From: Dyella lipolytica
GTDB lineage: Bacteria > Pseudomonadota > Gammaproteobacteria > Xanthomonadales > Rhodanobacteraceae
Length of the DNA stretch: 64,000 nt
NCBI RefSeq assembly: GCF_030160075.1
Contig: NZ_BSNQ01000003.1
Coordinates: 2,263,152-2,327,151 of the forward strand
Direction: 5' to 3'
Each line of letters starts with the position of its first letter. The stretch's first letter is position 1. The notes beneath the pieces are model-generated. The model worked only from the letters and a program-made list of their open reading frames with translations. It was not told where the DNA came from and did not search any database. Shown piece after piece: positions 31,029-40,055 of this stretch. The position numbers were made by a program, and so were the translations under genes.

Positions 31029-31034
31029 ATTATA
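31029..31034 (-). promoter_or_regulatory. -10 element of the rnpB promoter
   Basis: A perfect TATAAT on the minus strand is placed so that transcription would start at the mature 5' end of RNase P RNA. No good -35 hexamer is seen upstream, where the sequence is very GC-rich. Confidence 0.65.
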
Positions 31035-31072
31035 GCGGCCGCGGCGCTCGGCAGGTGACCTGCAGGACATCC

Positions 31073-31912
31073 TTACCCTTCACCCTTTTCTCCGTACAGC
31101 ATCTTCCTCGGCGCTCCCGTGATCGCCGCCGCCAACTTGGCGGCTTTCGCCGGCGGCAACTCCTCGCGCAAAATCGCAAACACGCGCTGCCCTTCGGCCA
31201 GCTTCGCATCTGCATCTTCACCGCGTCCGGCGACCAGGATCACGCATTCGCCGCGCTGCTGATTTGGATCTTCTACGACGCGCGCAACCAATTGTGCCAA
31301 CGGTTCGCCGATGACCGTCTCGAACATCTTGGTGAGTTCACGCGCGAGCACTGCTTCGCGCTCCGCACCGAAGACATCGCGCATGTCGGCAAGACTTTCC
31401 GCGACACGATGCGATGATTCGTAAAAAATCAGCGTACGCGGATCGCTCGCAAGTTCTTCCAGTCGACTGCGACGAGCAGCTGACTTGGGCGGTAAAAATC
31501 CTTCAAAAACGAAACGGTCGCTGGGCAACCCAGCTACGGAAAGCGCGGCAATCGCCGCGCACGCCCCAGGCACCGGCACACATGGGATACCCGCTTCGCG
31601 CACTGCACGCACGAGCCGAAAACCCGGGTCGCTGATCAGCGGCGTGCCCGCATCGGAAATCAGCGCCACCGATTCGCCTTGCTCCAGTCGCCGCACGATA
31701 GCTGCGACGGCCTCACGTTCGTTGTGTTCATGCAAGGCGATCAACGGTGTACCGACATTGTGTTGCAGCAAAAGAGGGCGACTATGCCGGGTGTCTTCCG
31801 CAGCAATTACCGTGACTTTGCGCAGGGTCTCTATGGCGCGTGCGGAAATATCATCCCGATGACCGATCGGTGTCGCCACGACCCACAAGCAGCCGGCCTG
31901 GTTTGTTGACAT
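31073..31912 (-). CDS. rsmI: 16S rRNA (cytidine1402-2'-O)-methyltransferase RsmI
   Basis: 2'-O-methylates C1402 of 16S rRNA, the same base that RsmH modifies on N4. The 279-residue tetrapyrrole-methylase-fold protein has LWVVATPIGHRDDISARAI, AAEDTRHSRPLL, LHEHNE, ALISDAGTPLISDPGFRLV and PVPGACAAIAALSVAGLPSDRFVFEGFLP. Its start overlaps nothing on its own strand. It diverges from lpoA, with 88 bases between the two starts, a standard rsmI/lpoA arrangement. Confidence 0.96.
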   Translation of the reverse strand: MSTNQAGCLWVVATPIGHRDDISARAIETLRKVTVIAAEDTRHSRPLLLQHNVGTPLIALHEHNEREAVAAIVRRLEQGESVALISDAGTPLISDPGFRLVRAVREAGIPCVPVPGACAAIAALSVAGLPSDRFVFEGFLPPKSAARRSRLEELASDPRTLIFYESSHRVAESLADMRDVFGAEREAVLARELTKMFETVIGEPLAQLVARVVEDPNQQRGECVILVAGRGEDADAKLAEGQRVFAILREELPPAKAAKLAAAITGAPRKMLYGEKGEG

Positions 31913-32000
31913 GCTGAATATCCTTTCGCGACGACGTGTCGATACGATCGGCTATGATCGCGCAACCACCACCCTTGTCGACAAGAATCGAGGAATATTC

Positions 32001-33830
32001 ATGCGCCTGTGTCGTCTTGCAGCGTCTGGACTGCTGATTTCACTGGCATTGAGTGCCTGCGTACCCTCGGCGGTACCGAGATCGCCAGCCGAGATCGCCG
32101 CGGTGCAGAACGCAGCCGCCCTGGCCGACCAGGGGCAGTTCGACCGGGCCGCGCAAGCGTATCTGGCGCTCGCCGCGCAAACGCCAAGTCGCGCCGATCA
32201 TTACAGCCTGCTCGCCGCCGAAGCCTATCGCCAAGAGAATGCGCTGAACCGGGCCATACCGATCGTCGCGGGCATTCAACGCAAAGATCTTACGGACGAC
32301 GAACCGCTGCGCCTGGACTTGCTGCGTGCGGAGATAGCACTGCAGCAACACAATGCGCCAGCCGCGCTGCAGTTGACGACACAACCCGATATCAATGCGC
32401 CTGAAAATCTGCGACCGCGCCTGTTGAATCTGCGCGCACAGGCCATGGCCGATACCGGGGATCTCTGGGGCGCGGCACGCACTCGCGTAGAGATGGACAA
32501 CTTCTTGCAAGGTATCGACCGCTCGCAGAACCGCGATCAGGCACTCTCCCTGCTGGCGCGACTCGGGGTTACGCCACTCAAACAACGCTCAGCGGCCATG
32601 CAGCCGGGCGACACCATGTTGCCGTGGGTCAATGAAGCGCTGGGTCGTCTCGGCGTCATCGTCGCGCAAGCGCAACCCAACCTCGAACAGCCTGTCGGCA
32701 CCCTGGTGCCCGGCAGCAACGCAAGCGTGCGCGAAGGCTACAAGATGCCTGCGCATATCGCACTGCTGCTGCCCAACAGCGATGGCTTGGTGGGGGCCGC
32801 CTCGGCGGTTCGCGATGGCTTTTTCGCGGCCTATTTCCAGGCAGCCGATACGCATGCTCCGCGCGCGACCATCCGCGTCTACGACAGTGGCGGCAACGCG
32901 GCCAGCGCCATCAAGGCCTATAACCAGGCAGTCATCGACGGCGCGCAGTTGGTGGTCGGCCCGCTGACGCGCAACGAAGTGATGGGCGTGCTGGGCCAGT
33001 CGTCACTGCCTGTCCCCGTGCTTGCGCTCAACCGTTCGGAAAACAAAAGTCTGCCTGTCGGAACCACCAGTGAATTCGCTCTGTTGCCCGAGGACGAAGG
33101 TGCGCAGGTCGCCGATCATATGATCGAGCGCGGTATCCACAATGCCTATGTCGTGACTTCGAACGATGATTTCGCCAAGCGTTCGGCGGCTGCCTTCAAG
33201 GCCGAGCTGCTGGCGAAAGGCGGCCAGATTGCCGGCAACGCACAGGTCGGGTCAGACGGCGTCAATTACGGCGGCGCCATCGCTGCGCTCAATGCGGGTG
33301 GCGCCGGCACCGATGCCGGCATCTTCATCAGCGTGCGCTCCGAACAAGCGCGTCTGCTGCTGCCGCAGTTGCGCGTGGCGCGCATCACCTTGCCGGTGTT
33401 CGCCACATCGCACGTCTATAGCGGCAACGACAACGCAACCGCCGATCGCGATCTGGAAGGTGTCGAATTCTGCGACGCACCGTGGTTGTTCGATGCGCAA
33501 ACTGGTCTGCCCAATTACCAAAGCATTGCCTCGCAATTACCCTCCGCGCGCGGTGCGACCGCGCAGTTGTTCGCGTTCGGTATGGATGCATGGAGCTTGG
33601 TGCCGTATGTCGACTGGCTGCGCAACCATCCTGGCAGCTATCTACCGGGCGCCACCGGCCAGCTGGCCGCCGATACGTTCGGACACATCAATCGTGTGAT
33701 GAGCTGGCTGAAATTCCAGGACGGCATAGCCCGCCCGATGAACGGCAGCCTGCAGATGGACAACGCACCGGCGGACTCCAAGCCCACCGACGGTACATCG
33801 GCACCGGCGGCACAACCGGCCAACGGTTGA
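32001..33830 (+). CDS. lpoA: LpoA/LppC family outer-membrane lipoprotein, PBP1a activator
   Basis: Lipoprotein that reaches from the outer membrane to stimulate PBP1a. The 609-residue product has a lipoprotein signal with lipobox LSAC (cysteine about residue 20), an N-terminal TPR-like helical domain (about 35-220), and a periplasmic-binding-protein-like domain beginning HIALLLPNSDGLVGAASAVRDGF. The ATG at 32001 follows GAGGA with good spacing and starts the signal peptide; a longer frame begins 90 bases earlier but has no signal. yraN follows with a one-base overlap. Confidence 0.9.
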   Translation: MRLCRLAASGLLISLALSACVPSAVPRSPAEIAAVQNAAALADQGQFDRAAQAYLALAAQTPSRADHYSLLAAEAYRQENALNRAIPIVAGIQRKDLTDDEPLRLDLLRAEIALQQHNAPAALQLTTQPDINAPENLRPRLLNLRAQAMADTGDLWGAARTRVEMDNFLQGIDRSQNRDQALSLLARLGVTPLKQRSAAMQPGDTMLPWVNEALGRLGVIVAQAQPNLEQPVGTLVPGSNASVREGYKMPAHIALLLPNSDGLVGAASAVRDGFFAAYFQAADTHAPRATIRVYDSGGNAASAIKAYNQAVIDGAQLVVGPLTRNEVMGVLGQSSLPVPVLALNRSENKSLPVGTTSEFALLPEDEGAQVADHMIERGIHNAYVVTSNDDFAKRSAAAFKAELLAKGGQIAGNAQVGSDGVNYGGAIAALNAGGAGTDAGIFISVRSEQARLLLPQLRVARITLPVFATSHVYSGNDNATADRDLEGVEFCDAPWLFDAQTGLPNYQSIASQLPSARGATAQLFAFGMDAWSLVPYVDWLRNHPGSYLPGATGQLAADTFGHINRVMSWLKFQDGIARPMNGSLQMDNAPADSKPTDGTSAPAAQPANG

Positions 33831-34186
33831 TGCGTGCGGCAGGCGCCGTATTCGAACAGCGCGCGTGCAGCGCGCTCGAACACGCCGGACTCAAGCTGCT
33901 AGCCCGCAACTACACCACGCGCTTTGGCGAGCTTGATTTGGTGATGCGCGACGGCGACGCGGTGGTGTTCGTCGAAGTACGCCATCGGCTGCGCGCTGGC
34001 CACGGCGATGCCATCGCTTCGATTACCGCCACCAAGCAAGCCAAACTGGTGCAGACTGCGGAACTCTGGCTTGCTGCTCATCCGCAACATGCGCACCGGG
34101 CATGCCGCTTCGATGTGGTCAGCTACGACGGCCCAGCCGACAGCGCACAGATGAACTGGCTGCGCAGCGCTTTCGACGCTGCCTGA
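33830..34186 (+). CDS. yraN: YraN family (UPF0102) endonuclease-like protein
   Basis: A 118-residue restriction-endonuclease-like fold protein of uncertain role. It has GAVFEQRACSALEHAGLKLLARNYTTRFGELDLVMRDGDAVVFVEVRHR, in which GELDLV and the FVEVR-type motif carry the putative catalytic D/E-x-K-like residues. Its ATG overlaps the lpoA stop (TGATG), so the two are co-translated, as in E. coli. Confidence 0.92.
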   Translation: MRAAGAVFEQRACSALEHAGLKLLARNYTTRFGELDLVMRDGDAVVFVEVRHRLRAGHGDAIASITATKQAKLVQTAELWLAAHPQHAHRACRFDVVSYDGPADSAQMNWLRSAFDAA

Positions 34187-34207
34187 CGCAAGAAGGTCTT
34201 GTGGTGG

Positions 34208-34213
34208 GATACT
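34208..34213 (+). promoter_or_regulatory. Possible -10 element close to the FAD-oxidase start
   Basis: GATACT ends seven bases before the ATG at 34221. If used, the transcript would be leaderless or nearly so. The hexamer is a 4/6 match and no -35 is evident. Confidence 0.25.
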
Positions 34214-34220
34214 GCCGGCA

Positions 34221-35591
34221 ATGAAACTCCCTGCCTCTCTGCTCGACACATTGCACACGATCTTCGGCGCCCACGCGTGCTCCACCGACGACGCCGAACG
34301 ACTTGCCTACGCCTACGACAACTCGCGTCGCCATGCGTTGCCCGACGCCGTGGTGTTTGTGCAGGAGCATGCGCAGATCGAGAAGCTGGTACTCGCTTGC
34401 CGCGAGCATCGTGTACCGATAATCGCGCGCGGCCGCGGCACTAACACTACCGGCGCTACCGTTCCGGTCGATGGCGGCATCGTGGTGAGCTTCGAGCGCA
34501 TGAACCGCATCCTGCGCATCGATCCAGACAATCGTCTCGCGGTAGTCGAGCCCGGCGTATTGAACGGTGATTTGCAGCGCGCGCTGGCGCCGCACGGTTT
34601 CTTCTGGCCACCCGACCCGACCTCGTCGCCGTGGTGCAGTATCGGCGGCAACCTGGCCTGCAACTCGGCCGGCCCACGCACCGTGAAATACGGTAGCCCT
34701 CGCGAGAACACGCTGGGCTTGCGCGCCGTAGCAGGCACTGGCGAAGGATTTCGCAGCGGCACCTACACCAGCAAGGGCGCAACGGGATATGACCTCACCC
34801 GCTTGCTGATCGGCTCGGAAGGCACGCTCGCGCTGATCACCGAAGCCACGCTCAAGCTGACGCCGAAACCGTCCGGCTTGCGCACATTACGTGCCACATA
34901 TCGCGATGTGAGCAGTGCCGCACACGCCGTGGCACGCATCATGGCGCAACCGGTTACACCCTGTGCACTCGAGTTCATCGACGACGTCGCATTGAAGCTT
35001 GCGCACGATCATGGTGGCGATAGCGTGCCGCTAGCCGGCGCCATGTTGATGATCGAAGTCGACGGCGAACCCGATACCCTAGCTTCTGCAGTAGACGCCG
35101 TTTCGCGCGCCGCACGCGGCGATGGCCTGGAAGAATTACGCGTGGCACAGAGTGCTGAGGAAACCCAGGCACTGTGGTCGGCGCGCAAGGCGCTATCGCC
35201 CGCACAACGCACGATCTCGCCGAACAAGATCAACGAAGACGTCGTAGTCCCAGTAAGCCGTTTGCCCGAGCTTGTCGATGGCATCCGTCAACTGTCCAAA
35301 AAGCATGACGTGTTGATCGTCACGTTCGGTCACGCCGGCAACGGCAATCTGCATGTGAATCTCCTTCCGCGCGACGACGCCGAACGCGAGCGTGCTCATG
35401 CCTGTCTCGCCGACTTCTTTGCGCTGGTGATTTCATTGCAAGGAACGCTCTCGGGCGAACACGGCATCGGCCTGGTGAAACGCGAATTCATGTCGCTGGC
35501 ACTGCAGCCAAGCACATTGAGTTTGATGCATGGCGTAAAGGCTGCTTTCGATCCGGATGGCATTCTGAATCCCGGCAAGTTGCTGCCGTGA
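34221..35591 (+). CDS. FAD-binding oxidoreductase, D-lactate/glycolate dehydrogenase (GlcD/Dld) type
   Basis: Flavoprotein that oxidises a 2-hydroxy acid, probably D-lactate or glycolate, passing electrons to quinone or cytochrome. The 456-residue protein has an FAD_binding_4 domain (ARGRGTNTTGATVP about residue 71; PDPTSSPWCSIGGNLACNSAGPRTVKYG; GYDLTRLLIGSEGTLALITEATLKL). Its FAD-oxidase C-terminal domain has THFGHAGNGNLH-type histidines (TFGHAGNGNLHVNL), GEHGIGLVKREF, and DPDGILNPGKLLP. The substrate is not fixed by the sequence. It overlaps the next gene by four bases. Confidence 0.88.
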   Translation: MKLPASLLDTLHTIFGAHACSTDDAERLAYAYDNSRRHALPDAVVFVQEHAQIEKLVLACREHRVPIIARGRGTNTTGATVPVDGGIVVSFERMNRILRIDPDNRLAVVEPGVLNGDLQRALAPHGFFWPPDPTSSPWCSIGGNLACNSAGPRTVKYGSPRENTLGLRAVAGTGEGFRSGTYTSKGATGYDLTRLLIGSEGTLALITEATLKLTPKPSGLRTLRATYRDVSSAAHAVARIMAQPVTPCALEFIDDVALKLAHDHGGDSVPLAGAMLMIEVDGEPDTLASAVDAVSRAARGDGLEELRVAQSAEETQALWSARKALSPAQRTISPNKINEDVVVPVSRLPELVDGIRQLSKKHDVLIVTFGHAGNGNLHVNLLPRDDAERERAHACLADFFALVISLQGTLSGEHGIGLVKREFMSLALQPSTLSLMHGVKAAFDPDGILNPGKLLP

Positions 35592-36184
35592 GTCGGCACG
35601 ATCCGCTGGAACCGTTGTTGGCGGAGATCCGTACCTGTCGCCTGTGCGCTGCACATCTTCCCGATGGGCCGCGACCCGTAGTGCAGGCAACCACATCGTC
35701 ACGTCTGCTGATCGTGAGTCAAGCGCCCGGACGCAAAGTGCATGCAAGCGGCATTCCCTTCGATGACGTGAGCGGCGATCGCCTACGCACCTGGCTCGGC
35801 ATCGATCGCGCTACGTTTTACGACGCGACGCGTATCGCGATTGTGCCTATGGGATTTTGCTTTCCAGGCAGCAGCCGCGGCGGCGATCTTCCGCCGCGAC
35901 CGGAATGCGCACCGACCTGGCATCCCCGCCTGCTGCCGCGCCTTACACAAGTGCAATTGACGCTGGCCATTGGACAGTACGCCCAGGCAGGCATACTCGG
36001 TGCACACCGCGGTCGCACGCTAACCGACACTGTGCAAGGCTGGCGCAGCCATCTTGCTCATGGCGTGCTACCACTTCCACATCCCAGCCCGCGCAATCAG
36101 CTATGGCTGAAACGCAATCCGTGGTTTGAGTCGGATCTGCTGCCGGTATTGCGTCAACGTGTCATGCAGGTGCTGCGAGCCTAA
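35588..36184 (+). CDS. Uracil-DNA glycosylase superfamily protein (family 4/5-like)
   Basis: A 198-residue member of the uracil-DNA glycosylase fold group. Landmarks are an N-terminal CRLC pair that may be part of an iron-sulfur site as in family 4, and SQAPGRKVHASGIPFDDVSGDRLRTWLG, equivalent to the active-site GEAPG...G-PF motif. The C-terminal LPLPHPSPRN corresponds to the HPSPLN-type motif. Whether it excises uracil is unknown; this subgroup is little studied. The GTG start at 35588 overlaps the preceding stop, which fixes it. It converges with lysE, seven bases away. Confidence 0.82.
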   Translation: MSRHDPLEPLLAEIRTCRLCAAHLPDGPRPVVQATTSSRLLIVSQAPGRKVHASGIPFDDVSGDRLRTWLGIDRATFYDATRIAIVPMGFCFPGSSRGGDLPPRPECAPTWHPRLLPRLTQVQLTLAIGQYAQAGILGAHRGRTLTDTVQGWRSHLAHGVLPLPHPSPRNQLWLKRNPWFESDLLPVLRQRVMQVLRA

Positions 36185-36191
36185 CTTACGA

Positions 36192-36824
36192 TCAGGCGCT
36201 GCGCTGCGAGAAGATCAGATGCAGCCCAAACAGCATGAACACCGCACCCGCGCAGCCGTCGATCCAACGCCGAATACGTAGATAGCCGCGACGCATCACC
36301 GGCAACGCGAAGCACACCGCCACGAACGAAAACCACAACAGCGTTTCGATCACCACTAGCGCCCACAAGCCCCAGCGGGCCGCGGGACTCACGCCTGCGC
36401 CGACAAACCCCGAAAAGATGCTGGCAAAATAGATCACCGCCTTGGGATTGGCGAGGTTGGTAAACAGCCCGCGCGTCAAAGAACGCCCTGCGCCCGAAGT
36501 GGTCTGCACCGCCTGCGATTCCGTCGCGCTATCAACCGGCTTGGCGAACGCACCGCGTAGCATCTGCACACCCATCCAGCACAGATAAAGTCCGCCACCG
36601 ATGGCGATCAGGCGTTGCAGCCAGATCAGCTTCTGCAACAGCAATTGCAAACCGAGCAGCGCCAGGGCTGCCCACACGGCCACGCCCAATGCGATGCCAA
36701 CCACGCCGGCCATCGCTTCGTAGCGAGAACGGCTGATCGCGGTCTGTGAGACGAAAAAGAAGTCCGGCCCAGGGATCGCCAAGGCGATGATCTGGATGAT
36801 CGCGATTGTGATGAACAGGCTCAT
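36192..36824 (-). CDS. LysE/RhtB family amino-acid exporter
   Basis: Inner-membrane exporter of amino acids or related metabolites; substrate not predictable. The 210-residue protein has six hydrophobic segments and the LysE signature near the N-terminus: IIALAIPGPDFFFVSQTAISRSRYEAMAGVVGIALG. TNLANPKAVIYFASIFSGFV follows in the middle. The ATG at 36824 begins the first helix (MSLFITIAIIQIIALAI); a longer frame upstream has no membrane character and overlaps the divergent gene's leader. Confidence 0.9.
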   Translation of the reverse strand: MSLFITIAIIQIIALAIPGPDFFFVSQTAISRSRYEAMAGVVGIALGVAVWAALALLGLQLLLQKLIWLQRLIAIGGGLYLCWMGVQMLRGAFAKPVDSATESQAVQTTSGAGRSLTRGLFTNLANPKAVIYFASIFSGFVGAGVSPAARWGLWALVVIETLLWFSFVAVCFALPVMRRGYLRIRRWIDGCAGAVFMLFGLHLIFSQRSA

Positions 36825-36987
36825 GTGGGCGCTCCGGGGATGAGCCGGCAGTGTAGCGGCGAGACGCAACCGAGGCACTAGTACGCCTTGCCGGTCAGCT
36901 AGAGCTTCCTCTACGCTGCTCCTCGCTTTCTGGCCCAGGGACTGTCCCCGGCCTGACACGGGGATAGCACATGCGAGAAGCCGGTCC

Positions 36988-38247
36988 ATGAGCCTGAAGT
37001 TGCGACTCATCGCGATGAACTTCCTGCAGTTCTTCGTCTGGGGATCCTGGCTCATCACCATCGGCGCCTATTGGTTCCAGAACCGGCATTGGTCGGGCGA
37101 ACAGTTCGGTGCGATTTTCTCGACCATGGGCATCGCCTCGCTGTTTATGCCTTCGATCGTGGGCGTGATCGCCGACAAGTGGATTCGCGCGGAGCGTCTT
37201 TATGGTTGTCTACACATCGCCGGCGCGGCGGTGCTATGCATCGTGCCTATGATCGACGATCCAGGCACGTTGTTCTGGGTCATGCTGATCAACATGATGT
37301 GCTACATGCCGACTATCGCATTGGCAATTACCGTCGCTTACAACGCTTTGAAGCGTGACGGCGTGGATGTAGTACGCGTATATCCGCCGATTCGCGTGTG
37401 GGGAACGGTGGGATTTATCGCCGCTATGTGGACGGTGAGTCTGCTGCATGTGGAAACCACCACCGGCCAGTTCTATATCGCGGCTGCAGCCGCGTTGGTG
37501 CTTGGACTGTATGCCTTTACCCTGCCGCCTTGTCCGCCGCGCCTGCGAGGAAGAGACCACCGTTCATGGTTGGACGTGCTGGGCCTTACGTCCTTCGCTC
37601 TGTTCAAGAACAGCAAGATGGCGATCTTTTTCGTCTTCGCGATGTTGCTAGGCGCTTCCCTGCAATTGACCAACGCTTATGGCGACACGTTCCTGCAGGA
37701 CTTCGCGAGAGTCGATGCTTATAAGGATTTGGTCGCGGTGCGCTACCCCGCCATTATCATGTCGATTTCGCAGGTCTCCGAAACACTTTTCATCCTGGCC
37801 ATTCCATTCTTCCTCAAACGCTTCGGCATCAAGACGGTGATGCTGGTCAGCATGCTGGCGTGGACGTTGCGTTTTGGATTGTTCGCCTTCGGTAATCCCG
37901 GGCCGGGTTTGTGGATGATCGTGCTCTCCTGCATCGTCTACGGCATGGCGTTCGATTTCTTCAATATCTCCGGCTCGCTGTTTGTGGAAGGCCAAAGCGA
38001 CCCGGCGATCCGTGCCAGCTCGCAAGGTTTGTTCATGCTGATGACCAATGGCATCGGCGCGGTGCTTGGCAGCTCGATCAGCGGCGTCGTCATCGATCGG
38101 TTTTTCACGCGTGCCAACCATAGCCTGGACTGGCATGGCATCTGGATGAGCTTTGCCACCTATTCACTGATCATTGCCGTGCTGTTCGTGCTCCTGTTCC
38201 GGCACAAGCATCAACCGGAAACGCTGCGGAATCTTCCGGCGCACTGA
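36988..38247 (+). CDS. Nucleoside permease-like MFS transporter (NHS family)
   Basis: Twelve-helix major facilitator resembling NupG/XapB, H+-coupled nucleoside importers. The 419-residue protein begins LKLRLIAMNFLQFFVWGSWLITIGAYW, a characteristic NHS opening. It has IGVIADKWIRAERL-like loop residues (VGVIADKWIRAERLYG) and ends in a charged tail. Substrate is inferred from family only. The 163-base gap before it, shared with the divergent lysE, shows no clear promoter or riboswitch. Confidence 0.75.
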   Translation: MSLKLRLIAMNFLQFFVWGSWLITIGAYWFQNRHWSGEQFGAIFSTMGIASLFMPSIVGVIADKWIRAERLYGCLHIAGAAVLCIVPMIDDPGTLFWVMLINMMCYMPTIALAITVAYNALKRDGVDVVRVYPPIRVWGTVGFIAAMWTVSLLHVETTTGQFYIAAAAALVLGLYAFTLPPCPPRLRGRDHRSWLDVLGLTSFALFKNSKMAIFFVFAMLLGASLQLTNAYGDTFLQDFARVDAYKDLVAVRYPAIIMSISQVSETLFILAIPFFLKRFGIKTVMLVSMLAWTLRFGLFAFGNPGPGLWMIVLSCIVYGMAFDFFNISGSLFVEGQSDPAIRASSQGLFMLMTNGIGAVLGSSISGVVIDRFFTRANHSLDWHGIWMSFATYSLIIAVLFVLLFRHKHQPETLRNLPAH

Positions 38248-38308
38248 ACGCTTTTTAAGGCCACCATGCGGCCCCAGGCGCTTTACACGAGTCCTGGCAG
38301 TGAACGGT

Positions 38309-38314
38309 TACAAT
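38309..38314 (+). promoter_or_regulatory. Candidate -10 element giving a leaderless dusB transcript
   Basis: TTACAAT ends six bases before the dusB ATG at 38321, the same arrangement as at apaG. TTTACA lies further upstream (38282-38287), but at a 21-base spacing that is too long for a standard -35. Confidence 0.45.
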
Positions 38315-38320
38315 GCCCGG

Positions 38321-39316
38321 ATGCAAATCGGCCCCTACCGCATTGACCCGCCCGTGGTGCTAGCCCCGATGGCCGGCGTCACCGACAAACCTTTCCGCCT
38401 GCTCTGCAAGCGGCTGGGTGCGGGCCTTGCCGTGTCCGAAATGACCACCGCCGATCCGCGTTTGTGGCAGACACGCAAATCGATCAAACGCATGGATCAC
38501 GCAGGAGAACCAGAACCGATCAGCGTACAGATCGCCGGCTACGACCCCACGATGCTGGCCGAAGCCGCACGCTTCAACGTCGCCAACGGCGCGCAGATCA
38601 TCGACATCAACATGGGCTGCCCGGCCAAGAAGGTGTGCAACGTGTGGTCCGGTTCCGCACTGCTGCAAGATGAGCCGTTGGTCGCGCGCATCGTGAAAGC
38701 CGTCGTGGATGCCGTCGACATACCGGTAACGCTGAAAATCCGCACCGGCTGGGACCGGCAACACAAGAACGCGCTGACGATCGCACGCATTGCCGAAGAC
38801 AGCGGCATCGCCGCACTAGCCGTGCACGGTCGTACGCGCGCCGACAAATACGACGGTGAAGCCGAATACGAAACCATTGCCGCGGTGAAGTCAGCCGTGC
38901 GCATTCCTGTGCTGGCCAATGGCGATATCGTCACGCCGCAACAAGCCAAACACGTGCTCGATGTAACAGGTGCCGATGCGGTGATGATCGGCCGCGGTGC
39001 GCAAGGCCGCCCTTGGATCTTCCGCGAAATATCGCACTACCTCGCTACCGGCGAACTTCTTTCTGAGCCGTCGCCCGCAGATATCGCGAAGATCCTGCTC
39101 GGTCATCTTGAGCATCTCTACGCGTTTTATGGCGAGCAGGCCGGCGTCCGCATTGCCCGCAAGCATCTAGGCTGGTACGTGAAGGATCATCCCGAAAGCA
39201 CGGCTTTCCGTCACGTGATCAATCGTGCGGAAAGCGCTATGGAACAGCTTGCGCTTACCCGCCATTATTTCGATGCTTTCCAGGAGAATGCCTGGATCGA
39301 AACCCAGGCGGCTTGA
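38321..39316 (+). CDS. dusB: tRNA-dihydrouridine synthase DusB
   Basis: FMN enzyme that reduces specific uridines of tRNA to dihydrouridine. The 331-residue TIM-barrel protein has VLAPMAGVTDKPFRLLCKRLGAG, IIDINMGCPAKKV with the catalytic cysteine, VTLKIRTGWD, LAVHGRTR and DAVMIGRGAQGRPWIF. The ATG at 38321 matches the usual IGPYRIDPPVVLAPMAG beginning; longer frames overlap the preceding permease. In many gammaproteobacteria fis follows dusB. Here it is replaced by a gene-poor stretch and secretion-system debris. Confidence 0.95.
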   Translation: MQIGPYRIDPPVVLAPMAGVTDKPFRLLCKRLGAGLAVSEMTTADPRLWQTRKSIKRMDHAGEPEPISVQIAGYDPTMLAEAARFNVANGAQIIDINMGCPAKKVCNVWSGSALLQDEPLVARIVKAVVDAVDIPVTLKIRTGWDRQHKNALTIARIAEDSGIAALAVHGRTRADKYDGEAEYETIAAVKSAVRIPVLANGDIVTPQQAKHVLDVTGADAVMIGRGAQGRPWIFREISHYLATGELLSEPSPADIAKILLGHLEHLYAFYGEQAGVRIARKHLGWYVKDHPESTAFRHVINRAESAMEQLALTRHYFDAFQENAWIETQAA

Positions 39317-39836
39317 ACGCTCTGCATTAAGCATTCGACGGACATGTCGTTTTTCGACCAGATTTTTACTTCAAACTCAGGCAAGCCTTAGCACGTATCC
39401 ACACAGTCGTTTGCAAGCAATGCAAATGCGACGCGGGAAAAATCCTTGCCATTCCTATTTACTGCATGCGTGCGTCCTCGACGCTTCATCGCTGCTCTGG
39501 GAATCCTAGTTAGGTGAACAACATGCAGTTGTCGGAAGGCGAAATTGCCTTGCGACATCGAGCCTAAGCTTTGTCAAAATCGGCATTCGACATCATTTCG
39601 ACTTCATTGTTGTCGGACAAGGACCACGCGAAGAAAAGCGCCTTTCTGAGGCTATTTCCACAGTCCGCGTGGACAATCTTGGACCAGCATTTGGCCGTAC
39701 GGCTCCGCATGTTTCCACATGCCAATCCTTTCGAAACTCAAGCAAGCTGTTTACTGCTTGTATGGCTTCCGGATAGCGCGCCGTCGCATGGGGTTAAAAG
39801 CAGCACAACAAGTAGCCCGTTGGGCAAGGAATCGGA
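39317..39836. other. Gap downstream of dusB without an identifiable gene
   Basis: Base composition is visibly less GC-rich than the flanks. Short open frames exist on the plus strand, but none has a family motif, signal peptide or convincing ribosome site. A weak terminator-like hairpin, CGAC/GTCG followed by five T residues (39336-39354), could serve dusB. A longer imperfect hairpin, TGTCG-AAGGC/GCCTT-CGACA, spans 39530-39557. The stretch leads into a broken virB7, so it may be decayed secretion-locus flank. Confidence 0.5.
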
Positions 39837-40055
39837 ATGGAATCAGCTTTATCTCGCGCCAAGGCAGGCATCTGCACTTTAGCTGTTTTGCTGGTTACAG
39901 GGTGCGCAACGCCATCTGCGCCTGACTACCACGGCAAATGGAAGCCGGTGAATCGTTACGCGACCACGACAACCCAAATTCCTCTCGCAAAGACCTATGT
40001 CTTCTTCGCTACTCCGATGGATGGCACGTTGAAGACCATGCTGACGCGGTGGGCG
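39837..40055 (+). pseudogene. Truncated VirB7 lipoprotein of a Xanthomonadales-type T4SS
   Basis: The first 73 codons encode a lipoprotein signal with lipobox VTGC (cysteine at residue 23). CATPSAPDYHGKWKPVNRYA and IPLAKTYVFFATPMDGTLKTMLTRWA follow. This closely resembles the N-terminus of Xanthomonas VirB7, which continues into an N0 domain that docks in the outer-membrane ring. Here similarity stops at RWA, and the frame runs into unrelated codons to a stop at 40133. The N0 domain and every following vir gene are absent. Family comparison is from memory of the X. citri protein. Confidence 0.72.

Noticed and set aside
39571..39882. Short plus-strand frames before the virB7 remnant
   Set aside because: No motif, signal peptide or ribosome site, and composition like decayed DNA; listed only as a gene-less stretch.
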